A DNA stretch of 5,032 nucleotides from positions 1 through 5,032 of the forward strand of contig JAITGR010000247.1 in NCBI GenBank assembly GCA_031280455.1. The letters are read 5' to 3'. A program made the translations under genes and the position numbers. The DNA comes from Spirochaetaceae bacterium (GTDB lineage: Bacteria; Spirochaetota; Spirochaetia; Treponematales; Breznakiellaceae). Position 1 is the stretch's first letter; every line of letters begins with the position of its first letter. Below the pieces are notes generated by a model. That model ran no database searches. It saw nothing but the letters and a program-made list of their open reading frames with translations, and was not told where the DNA came from. This document shows, one piece after another, positions 1-5,032 of the stretch.

Positions 1-60
1 TGGCAAAGCCAAACTCCGCAGAATTGGACACCAGCCGCGCAAAGGATAGTAGTGGAAATA

Positions 61-81
61 CTTTTTGCCGGAGGCAAAAAG
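61..81 (-). repeat. Hairpin of copy A, covarying with copy B
   Basis: The arms CTTTTTGCC (61-69) and GGCAAAAAG (73-81) are perfectly complementary over 9 bp around the loop GGA, which reads TCC on the minus strand. The matching hairpin in copy B, at 4951-4973, has a different 10-bp stem but the same three-base loop. This makes it the best evidence in the window that folding itself is conserved. Confidence 0.75.
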
Positions 82-100
82 ATTGGAACGGATAGCCTGG

Positions 101-119
101 TTCCCGCCGGAGGCGGGAA
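101..119 (-). repeat. GC-rich hairpin of copy A
   Basis: The arms TTCCCGCC (101-108) and GGCGGGAA (112-119) pair perfectly around a three-base loop. The same 19 bases occur at 4916-4934 in inverted orientation. It sits about 15 bases past the nuclease stop codon. It could slow or help end transcription, but no poly-T run follows it. Confidence 0.8.
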
Positions 120-133
120 TGCGCCCAAAATTT

Positions 134-895
134 TTATGGTGTCCGGCTCCACAGACCGCGTTTTGCCGTGCGGGCGTTTTTTTCCAGTGTTTTGAATTCT
201 TCCAGAAACTGGAAAGGAAAGCGTGTGTATGCGTGGGCGTAGCCTTGTTTTATGAGTTCCGCGTTGTGGCACCGGCCGTTTTCTGTGTAGATGTAGGTCA
301 ATAGCCGCCCGTATTTGTCGCGTGTGTCCCAGTCGAACGCAATGTACACGGGTTTGTCCAACAGCGCGCGGCGGGTATATTCGCTTGCTTCCTTGCCAAA
401 GTATTCTACTTCTTTTCGCGGGTGTACGGTTTCGGGTGTGTCGGCGCCTATCATTCTGATTTTTTCGGTTTTGCCTATGCCGGGGGGCGGGTTGTCAAAG
501 CGCAGTTCCACGGTGTCGCCGTCTATGTGGCGGATTACAACGGCGCGGAGCATTTTTTGTTTGTCTGCCTGGGTGTATGAGCCGAGGTTTTCTTTGTTAA
601 GCCGGTACAGTGTGTCCGCGGGTTTTTGCACGGCGGCGGGGGACGCGCCGCTTGTGTGCGAGGGTGTGCATAGCGCGCACGCTGTATACCCCATGCCGAC
701 GGCTTCCGCCAACGCTATCGCCTGCTTTGAACGGCTTAACGCTTTGCAGGTGTCGCGGTGGTACGCGCGGCCGCTGCGGGTTATGTACACGGTGTCTGTG
801 CCGGTATATTCCTGGGTGTGCGCGGCGGCGGCGGTCAGCAGCGCCAGGATGACGGCTGTCCACATTTTGCGCGCGGGCGGGTATGTCGTGTTCAT
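134..895 (-). CDS. Exported thermonuclease-like (SNase-fold) nuclease
   Basis: This 253-residue protein is predicted to cleave nucleic acid phosphodiester bonds outside the cytoplasm with a bound calcium ion. Residues 1-25 form a Sec-type signal peptide: a short basic segment (R9, K10), then a hydrophobic stretch ending in alanines, with probable cleavage near A25. Residues 36-80 carry His46, Cys50, Cys73 and Cys76 in the pattern YHRDTC ... GYTACALC. This is a small probably metal-binding module common in secreted bacterial proteins. Residues 115-251 are the SNase domain: IDGDTV (125-129, D127 matching S. aureus D21), RMIGADTPE (R147, D152, T153, E155 matching R35, D40, T41, E43) and DKYGR (R197 matching R87). 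All catalytic residues are present, so activity is expected. The start is uncertain: no clear Shine-Dalgarno precedes ATG at 895, and Met11 would also leave a usable signal peptide. It is divergent from the lipoprotein gene. Confidence 0.93.
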   Translation of the reverse strand: MNTTYPPARKMWTAVILALLTAAAAHTQEYTGTDTVYITRSGRAYHRDTCKALSRSKQAIALAEAVGMGYTACALCTPSHTSGASPAAVQKPADTLYRLNKENLGSYTQADKQKMLRAVVIRHIDGDTVELRFDNPPPGIGKTEKIRMIGADTPETVHPRKEVEYFGKEASEYTRRALLDKPVYIAFDWDTRDKYGRLLTYIYTENGRCHNAELIKQGYAHAYTRFPFQFLEEFKTLEKNARTAKRGLWSRTP

Positions 896-925
896 GTGGT
901 TTAGTATATGGTATTTTTTTCAATA

Positions 926-953
926 TGTATAGTGCGCGAATTTTATACATCAA
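926..953 (-). promoter_or_regulatory. Candidate promoter for the nuclease gene
   Basis: On the minus strand, TTGATG (953-948) is followed after 16 bp by TATACA (931-926), resembling sigma-70 -35 and -10 hexamers with four of six matches each. The start codon is about 30 bp further on. The region is AT-rich, so a chance match is quite possible. Confidence 0.35.
941..951 (+). repeat. 11-bp direct repeat, left copy (TTTTATACATC)
   Basis: TTTTATACATC occurs here and again at 1097-1107. The copies bracket about 145 bp of the divergent intergenic region. The bracketed segment has short imperfect inverted ends: ATGCTGC at 953-959 and GCGGCAT at 1090-1096, with one mismatch. It could be a target-site duplication left by a small insertion, or a duplicated promoter -10-like block (TATACA). 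Confidence 0.6.
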
Positions 954-957
954 TGCT

Positions 958-971
958 GCCGGTTTTCCGGC
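958..971. repeat. Small hairpin with TTTT loop
   Basis: GCCGG (958-962) and CCGGC (967-971) pair around TTTT. At five base pairs it is short, but it stands out as GC-rich inside an AT-rich spacer. No function can be assigned. Confidence 0.35.
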
Positions 972-998
972 CAATTTTGTTATAAATCGCAAAAAGCG

Positions 999-1028
999 TT
1001 TACACCGGCTATAGATTTCCCGTATTTT
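999..1028 (+). promoter_or_regulatory. Candidate promoter for the lipoprotein-HD operon
   Basis: TTTACA (999-1004) is followed after 18 bp by TATTTT (1023-1028), a moderate sigma-70-like match. If used, transcription would start near 1035, just at the foot of the 1038-1066 inverted repeat. That would place the repeat at the very 5' end of the message or make it an operator over the start site. The match is weak and is offered only as a candidate. Confidence 0.25.
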
Positions 1029-1037
1029 TATTAGAGT

Positions 1038-1066
1038 TGTTCGGAAACCAACCGTGTTTCCGAACA
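1038..1066. repeat. Perfect 11-bp inverted repeat upstream of the lipoprotein gene
   Basis: TGTTCGGAAAC (1038-1048) and GTTTCCGAACA (1056-1066) are exact reverse complements separated by seven bases (CAACCGT). As RNA the stem can extend by two wobble pairs (1037-1067, 1036-1068). It lies 51 bp before the ATG at 1118. It could be a dimeric regulator's operator (half-site centres 18 bp apart), a 5' untranslated hairpin, or a dispersed intergenic palindrome. No T-run follows, which argues against a terminator. Confidence 0.7.
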
Positions 1067-1096
1067 GTCTATTGAACGTGCGTGAGGGCGCGGCAT

Positions 1097-1107
1097 TTTT
1101 ATACATC
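1097..1107 (+). repeat. 11-bp direct repeat, right copy (TTTTATACATC)
   Basis: This is the second copy of the repeat at 941-951, 156 bp downstream of it. It ends directly before the GAGG ribosome-binding site of the lipoprotein gene. Confidence 0.6.
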
Positions 1108-1111
1108 GAGG
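1108..1111 (+). promoter_or_regulatory. Ribosome-binding site fixing the lipoprotein start
   Basis: GAGG sits six bases before ATG at 1118. The upstream in-frame GTG at 1082 has no comparable site and would add 12 residues that lie partly over the repeat. ATG 1118 is therefore preferred. Confidence 0.65.
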
Positions 1112-1117
1112 TTGTTT

Positions 1118-4100
1118 ATGATTGCGAAGTTTCGGGGCGCTGCGCCTCTTTTACTGAATAAAAAACGGGCGGACGGCGCACGCGCGGCGTTTGTTGTTTC
1201 CGCGCTCTGGTTTGTTTTTTTATGTTTTTCGTGTGAGCCTACGGTTAAGGCCGCAAACAGAGAGCCTGCGGCGGCGGCGCATCATCCGCGTCTTGCCGCG
1301 TTGAGCTTGCGGACGGCGGACGGCGCGAATCTTCCGCTGCTGGATTTGGATGGCAAGGAGGCGGTTTTTGACAGCGAAACGTTCGCGTACCAGATTCATT
1401 TGTCCGCCGAAATGCGCGCGCTTACTATTGCCGCGGAGCCTGCCGAGGGGTTCAAAATGGCGCGTTTGTATCCGGCGCAGACGTTTATGCCCCAGCAGGG
1501 TACGAATTCCATTGTTACGGTTGAAAACGATGACGGCGAGACTGCGCACTACATTGTTACGTTTACGCAGGACGAGCTGCCGGCGGCGGCGCTAAAAACG
1601 CTGCTGTTGTCGGTGGGGCAGATACCCGGATTTTCCGGCGAAAAACGCCAGTATGACGTGGCGCTTCCGTTTGGCGCGAACAGCGTAACGGTTTACGCGC
1701 AGGGGGATGCCGGCAGTTTTTACACCTATAATCCCGCCGTAACGCTTAATCTTGAAAACGGCGCGGGAACTTTGGTTATTGGTGTAAGTACGCCGGGGTA
1801 CAAGGTTGGCACATACACGCTGAATTTTACGCAGAGCTCCGCCGCCGCGTCCGAACTGGAGGGGCTTTCGCTTTCTGCCGGCGCGATTACTTCCCAAACC
1901 GGCCAGATTGCGCCGTTTGACTCGTATGCCGCCGGTACGCAGTACATTAGTGTGTACGCCGGCACAACGCAGCTTGTGGTAAACGCCGTCAAAAAACGCC
2001 CGCACGATGTAGTTTCGTTTAGCGATGGCCGGCGGACGACCGACGGCGTAACGAGTGTGTTCGACAGGCCCGGCGGACTGGACGGCGTACAGTTTAGCGT
2101 TACTGTTGACGGCGGGCTGGGGTATCAGCAAAAAACCTACCAGTTTTTGGTGCGCGAAAGCAGCAAGCCTCCCGCGCTGCTGCTTTCGCTTGACGTGTCC
2201 ACAACGCATGGGCAGGTTTCGCTCTTCCAGCGGGATCAGACCGGGGCAAACGGCGCGGGGGGCGGCTTTGACGCGGCGCATTTCTTGTACAACCTGCATT
2301 TTGAACACGGTACAAAAGACATAACGCTGGACGTTGCCGGCGCGCCGGGTACCGCTGTTGCTATCAACGGCGAGGCTGTTTCTTCAAAAACATTTTTGGA
2401 CCCCAGGGCCGCCGCCGCCCCGCTGCGTATTGACGTTACCGGGCCGGATATGCTGCCTTCGACCTATGCCATTCATCTAATTAAAACCAATCCGCCAAAG
2501 GCCGAGCTTTCTGGCCTTGTTGTCGCCGGCGGCAGTTTATCGCGGCCTTTTGGTAAAACCGATTACCAGCCCTATGACGTCCGCGTGTTTTCAAATGTCG
2601 ATTCGCTTATTGTGCTGGCGCAGGCGGCGGGCGAATTCAGTGTAACGTACGGGTCGGCCAATGTTCTTACGCCGCCTCTGGACTCGCGGCTTTCAATTTT
2701 GGTTGACGGCGGGCCGGATTACTTGCCGGCGGCGTATACGCTGGACATTGGGGTTGTGCCTCCGCAAACGCCGCGGCTGCAGTCGCTGACGGTCGCGGGG
2801 CAGCCGGTTACGCTGTCGAATGACGCGCTGGTGTACGATGTAACGCTTCCTGGCGGCAGTCTTGGCGCGGTTGACGTTCCGTTTGCGTGGACGATAAACG
2901 CCGCCGAGGTGGAGGCTGTCTGGTATTCTTTTACCAGCGGCCAAACCTGGCTGCCGCTGGCTGCCGGTATACGCGGCGCGTCGGGCGGGTTTTCTGGCGA
3001 GCTTGCTCTTTTACCCAAGCATAGCGCACTTACGCTGCTTAAAACAAAGACTTTCGACGGCAATTTCGCTACCTACTTCATCAACGTGCACCGGCAGCCG
3101 GTAACGGCGGCTGTTTCCGCCGACATAACGTACAATTACGGATTTTCGCCCCTTTCGCTGGCAATTACTGACGCGCTGACCCCTATCGAGCTGCCTTCGT
3201 TTACCACGAATTTGCTCATCCGCGTGGCTCCTTCCGGCTTGAATCAGGCGGGGGCGGTAACATTTTCTCCGGCGCTTGCTAACTGGGACGGCGGAACGTT
3301 TGAGGGAACGCTTGTGTGGAACGATGCTGATGACATGACGCCGAAAGCGCTGTCCATGAACCTGAGCGACACCGAAGGCCGCGACAAAACGTTTGTTTTG
3401 GCGTTTAGCAAAAAAAGCAAAAGCGCCACGCAAATGGCCGCCGGCGGAACGGCCAGTTTTTTCTATGACGCCGCGGACGGCTGGCAGGAATTACACGTCT
3501 TTGCCACGCCCGGCGCCGCCTCGCTTGCGATTATTCGTCAGCCTGCTGCCGCCGCAAAAGTCCTCGTTGTCGGGGGCGGCGGGGGCGGCGGCGGCGGCGT
3601 GCCGAACAAGAACGGCGATTTAACCGGCGGGGGAGGCGGCGGAGGCCAGTTCTTTTACAACGGCAATTTCTTGATTACCAAGAATTCGTACGCGGTGAGC
3701 GTCGGCGCGGGCGGCGACGGCGGGAATGGCAGCTCAACGCCGACAGCAAACCCCTCCGCCCCGCAATTTGATAAAGTTGCCACGCCCGGAAAATCCGGCG
3801 AAAAGTCGATGTTCGACACGACAAACGCCGCGGGCGGCGGCGGCGGGGGTAAGCACGGCGCGAACAACATAGGCGGCGCGGCGGGCAACGGCGGCGCGGA
3901 AAAACTGGGCGGCGGCGGAGGAACAAACATGACGACTTCCAGCGCCAGCATGAACGGCGTAAACGGCACGGCCAATGCCATAACCGGACAGTCGCGCATG
4001 TACGCCGGCGGGGGCGCGAGCGCGGACATCACCGTTTCCGCCGTGTCTGGAACGGCCGGCGCGGGCGGCGGCGGCGCGGCGAGCACGCCGGGGACGCCCA

Positions 4101-4192
4101 ATACCGGCGGCGGAGGCGGCGGCGGCAGGAGCGCAAGCGGCGGCAAGGGGGGGAGCGGTGTCGTAATTGTCCGTTGGCGCTATACTGAATGA
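1118..4192 (+). CDS. Large surface lipoprotein: cadherin-like beta-sandwich repeats plus poly-glycine C-terminal domain
   Basis: This 1024-residue protein is probably lipid-anchored and surface-exposed. Residues 1-22 are a long basic n-region and 23-37 are hydrophobic. Cys39 in LCFSC fits a loose spirochaete lipobox, and I see no other cysteine in the mature chain. About seven beta-sandwich units follow, each opening with a Leu-x-x-Leu strand and closing with a Tyr-x-(I/L/F)-x-(F/V) strand: near 59-151, 159-239, 247-347, 354-457, 464-547, 554-660 and 662-766. Opening examples are LEGLSLSAG and LSGLVVAGG; closing examples are YTLNFTQ and YTLDIGV. This resembles the cadherin-like beta-sandwich family (Pfam Cadherin-like type). 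Residues 767-813 are a linker. Residues 814-1024 are a glycine-rich domain that opens KVLVVGG and closes GGSGVVIVRW, as in phage tail-fibre and bacterial glycine-rich domains. A stalk-and-tip adhesin is inferred; the ligand is unknown. The later repeats, 6 and 7, are the most divergent. Confidence 0.88.
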   Translation: MIAKFRGAAPLLLNKKRADGARAAFVVSALWFVFLCFSCEPTVKAANREPAAAAHHPRLAALSLRTADGANLPLLDLDGKEAVFDSETFAYQIHLSAEMRALTIAAEPAEGFKMARLYPAQTFMPQQGTNSIVTVENDDGETAHYIVTFTQDELPAAALKTLLLSVGQIPGFSGEKRQYDVALPFGANSVTVYAQGDAGSFYTYNPAVTLNLENGAGTLVIGVSTPGYKVGTYTLNFTQSSAAASELEGLSLSAGAITSQTGQIAPFDSYAAGTQYISVYAGTTQLVVNAVKKRPHDVVSFSDGRRTTDGVTSVFDRPGGLDGVQFSVTVDGGLGYQQKTYQFLVRESSKPPALLLSLDVSTTHGQVSLFQRDQTGANGAGGGFDAAHFLYNLHFEHGTKDITLDVAGAPGTAVAINGEAVSSKTFLDPRAAAAPLRIDVTGPDMLPSTYAIHLIKTNPPKAELSGLVVAGGSLSRPFGKTDYQPYDVRVFSNVDSLIVLAQAAGEFSVTYGSANVLTPPLDSRLSILVDGGPDYLPAAYTLDIGVVPPQTPRLQSLTVAGQPVTLSNDALVYDVTLPGGSLGAVDVPFAWTINAAEVEAVWYSFTSGQTWLPLAAGIRGASGGFSGELALLPKHSALTLLKTKTFDGNFATYFINVHRQPVTAAVSADITYNYGFSPLSLAITDALTPIELPSFTTNLLIRVAPSGLNQAGAVTFSPALANWDGGTFEGTLVWNDADDMTPKALSMNLSDTEGRDKTFVLAFSKKSKSATQMAAGGTASFFYDAADGWQELHVFATPGAASLAIIRQPAAAAKVLVVGGGGGGGGGVPNKNGDLTGGGGGGGQFFYNGNFLITKNSYAVSVGAGGDGGNGSSTPTANPSAPQFDKVATPGKSGEKSMFDTTNAAGGGGGGKHGANNIGGAAGNGGAEKLGGGGGTNMTTSSASMNGVNGTANAITGQSRMYAGGGASADITVSAVSGTAGAGGGGAASTPGTPNTGGGGGGGRSASGGKGGSGVVIVRWRYTE
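3557..4189 (+). other. Glycine-rich C-terminal domain with GGC-triplet tracts
   Basis: This segment encodes residues 814-1024 of the lipoprotein. It has runs of 7-9 glycines separated by short patches such as FFYNGNFLITK and YAVSVGAGG, and ends in GGSGVVIVRW. The DNA is rich in GGC/GGG triplets, densest at 3571-3599 and 3831-3849. Such tracts can gain or lose whole codons by slippage, which would change loop length without a frameshift. Similar domains in phage adhesins form packed polyglycine-II helices; that fold is inferred here from composition only. Confidence 0.75.
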
Positions 4193-4205
4193 GCACATCA
4201 TTTTT

Positions 4206-4212
4206 AAGGAGG
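4206..4212 (+). promoter_or_regulatory. Strong ribosome-binding site of the HD gene
   Basis: AAGGAGG ends five bases before ATG at 4218, a near-perfect Shine-Dalgarno match. It selects this ATG over the in-frame upstream ATG at 4167, which lies inside the lipoprotein gene. It is the best such site in the window and suggests efficient translation. Confidence 0.85.
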
Positions 4213-4217
4213 CGGCA

Positions 4218-4883
4218 ATGCTCGATGGCATTCAAAAAACGATTGCGTCATTTTTAGCGCGTAAAAAAAGAATTGCGGACAACAGCGTAGAAGAGCGCGC
4301 GGATTTTGTAAAAAGCCTGTGCGCCGCCGCCGGGGGTACCGACTGGGAAACCCGCATGGCGGCGCTGTTACAACGCTACGCCACTTTTTTGGAAGACCCC
4401 GCCAGCGCCAAGTACCACGGCAACTGGGACGGCGGCCTTTTGGAACATTCGCTGCGCGTTTTGTGGTACGCCTGCAAACTCGAATGGTTCATATCAGCTC
4501 CGCCGCTCCAGGACGCAAACGGCCTTTTGCCGGACATTCTTGCAGCCGAATCTCGCTGGATTGTCCCCGCCTGTCTTTTACACGACCTATGTAAAGCCGG
4601 CACCTACAAAAAAGAACGTTCGCCCTACAACGCGGCGCAGCTTGTCTACAAAACCAAACCAAACCTTACGCTGTTTGGCCATGGGGAAGAAAGCCTGCGG
4701 CGAATAGCCGAATTCTTTCCCGAAATGCCCGAATCGTGGGCGCTCGCCGTCCGCTGGCACATGGGCGCGTACCAAATAGCCGACCAGGACAAATCCTACA
4801 TGACCAACGCGATAAAAAAACACGGCGCGGTCCTCCTCCTCCAAACCGCGGACATGCTCGCCGGCATTCGGGACGAAGTATAA
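4218..4883 (+). CDS. HD-superfamily phosphohydrolase
   Basis: This is a 221-residue, apparently cytoplasmic protein with no signal peptide or membrane segment. The metal-binding HD pattern is complete: His77 in GGLLEHSLRV, His122-Asp123 in LLHDLCK, His155 in LFGHGEES, His181 in AVRWHMG and Asp212 in TADM. The spacing and the motifs GGLLEHS, LLHDLCKAG, GHGEES and RWHMG match the small HD hydrolases widespread in Firmicutes and their phages, also related to the HD part of the YhaM exoribonuclease. There is no nucleic-acid-binding OB domain, so YhaM itself is unlikely. The substrate, probably a phosphomonoester, nucleotide or RNA end, cannot be told. The gene begins 25 bp after the lipoprotein stop on the same strand, so the two are probably co-transcribed. 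The N-terminal 60 residues are helical, charged and unassigned. Confidence 0.88.
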   Translation: MLDGIQKTIASFLARKKRIADNSVEERADFVKSLCAAAGGTDWETRMAALLQRYATFLEDPASAKYHGNWDGGLLEHSLRVLWYACKLEWFISAPPLQDANGLLPDILAAESRWIVPACLLHDLCKAGTYKKERSPYNAAQLVYKTKPNLTLFGHGEESLRRIAEFFPEMPESWALAVRWHMGAYQIADQDKSYMTNAIKKHGAVLLLQTADMLAGIRDEV

Positions 4884-4993
4884 GGCAAAGCCGGATTTCA
4901 GAGAATTTGGGCGCATTCCCGCCTCCGGCGGGAACCGCGCTATCCGCTCCAATTTTTTGCTCCGCAAAAAATTCCGCTTCTATCGCTTGCGCG
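4884..4993 (+). repeat. Dispersed hairpin repeat, copy B, directly 3' of the HD gene
   Basis: This repeat starts at the base after the HD stop codon with GGCAAAGCC, nine bases, then AGAATT. The conserved core at 4906-4993 matches the minus strand of 37-129. Hairpin one has arms 4916-4923 and 4927-4934 (8 bp, loop TCC). Hairpin two has arms AATTTTTTGC (4951-4960) and GCAAAAAATT (4964-4973), 10 bp, loop TCC. Relative to the gene it follows, it has the same orientation as copy A. It may act at the 3' end of the message as a transcript stabiliser or weak terminator, or it may simply be a mobile intergenic element. Confidence 0.8.
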
Positions 4994-4997
4994 TCCT

Positions 4998-5022
4998 GCC
5001 CAAAGCGCTTCGCGCTTTGGGC
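4998..5022. repeat. Perfect 11-bp hairpin at the right edge
   Basis: GCCCAAAGCGC (4998-5008) and GCGCTTTGGGC (5012-5022) are exact reverse complements around the three-base loop TTC. It continues the series of triplet-loop hairpins in copy B but has no counterpart in copy A, so it is either an optional module of the repeat or a separate element. The bases after it (TTGTAGTTTG) are not a convincing poly-T terminator tail. Confidence 0.75.
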
Positions 5023-5032
5023 TTGTAGTTTG

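Larger units (their letters stand above)
2..133 (-). repeat. Dispersed hairpin repeat, copy A, directly 3' of the nuclease gene
   Basis: The conserved core is 37-129, read on the minus strand. It holds two hairpins with three-base loops. The first has arms 101-108 and 112-119 (8 bp, TTCCCGCC type). The second has arms 61-69 and 73-81 (9 bp, CTTTTTGCC type). Both loops read TCC on the minus strand. The core matches 4906-4993 in opposite chromosomal orientation: 99-129 is identical over 31 bases to 4906-4936, and the remainder is similar with small gaps. The repeat begins at the nuclease stop codon, so it would lie in that gene's 3' untranslated region. Positions 2-25 carry GGCAAAGCC, nine variable bases, then AGAATT, a motif also found at 4884-4907. 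No T-run follows the GC-rich hairpin, so it is not a textbook terminator. The element family is not identified; a REP/MITE-like intergenic element is the best description. Confidence 0.8.

Noticed and set aside
65..304. Plus-strand 79-residue reading frame at the left edge
   Set aside because: It is formed by repeat copy A and the antisense of the nuclease 3' end. The frame 4587-4967 minus shares the peptide LERIA-FPPEAGMRP only because it crosses copy B of the same repeat.
597..1106. Minus-strand 169-residue reading frame overlapping the nuclease gene
   Set aside because: It runs through the intergenic palindromes and out of frame through the nuclease gene. Its C-terminal half is arginine/histidine-rich shadow sequence with no recognisable domain.
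1082..1117. GTG at 1082 as the lipoprotein start
   Set aside because: It lacks a good ribosome-binding site and would lengthen an already long signal-peptide n-region. ATG 1118 has GAGG at a six-base spacing.
3655..4146. Minus-strand proline-rich reading frame
   Set aside because: It is the complement of the GGC-rich glycine domain. Proline runs there are a composition artefact.
4916..4973. Classical rho-independent terminator after the HD gene
   Set aside because: The GC-rich hairpin is followed by CCGCGC, and the nearby T-run is itself part of the next stem. A non-canonical terminator role remains possible.
4884..5032. Integron attC sites / gene-cassette array
   Set aside because: A repeat after each gene suggested cassettes. 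However, the genes face opposite ways, I see no GTTRRRY/RYYYAAC core sites, and the fold is a string of separate hairpins rather than one long imperfect one.
1..5032. CRISPR array, tRNA or rRNA genes
   Set aside because: There are no regularly spaced direct repeats, and no cloverleaf or conserved rRNA segments were recognised on either strand.

Overview
The window reads as a gene-dense piece of a moderately GC-rich bacterial chromosome. It most likely comes from a host-associated spirochaete of the Treponema group. This assignment is an inference. It rests on the loose lipobox (Leu-Cys-Phe-Ser-Cys), the large surface lipoprotein built from cadherin-like beta-sandwich repeats, and the hairpin-rich intergenic repeats. 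There is no rRNA or other phylogenetic marker here.

Layout. Positions 1-133 hold a dispersed hairpin repeat (copy A). Positions 134-895 (minus strand) encode an exported staphylococcal-nuclease-fold nuclease whose stop codon abuts copy A. Positions 896-1117 are a divergent intergenic region of 222 bp. It carries candidate promoters, a perfect 11-bp inverted repeat, and an 11-bp direct repeat that brackets about 145 bp and looks like an insertion footprint. Positions 1118-4192 (plus) encode a 1024-residue putative lipoprotein: a lipid-modified Cys39, about seven beta-sandwich repeats, and a C-terminal poly-glycine domain of the phage-tail-fibre/adhesin type. After 25 bp, positions 4218-4883 (plus) encode a complete small HD-superfamily phosphohydrolase with a strong ribosome-binding site. 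Positions 4884-5032 hold a second copy of the hairpin repeat (copy B) plus a further perfect hairpin, starting directly at the HD gene's stop codon.

How it fits together. The lipoprotein and HD genes are probably co-transcribed, but no shared pathway is evident. The nuclease is transcribed divergently. The most unusual signal is non-coding. The same hairpin element lies directly 3' of both outward-facing transcription units, in the same orientation relative to the gene it follows. Its first 31 bases are identical in the two copies, and a second hairpin keeps its pairing and three-base loop although its stem sequence has changed. That pattern suggests selection on, or spread of, a folded element. 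The second notable item is the fusion of a lipoprotein beta-sandwich stalk to a poly-glycine tip.
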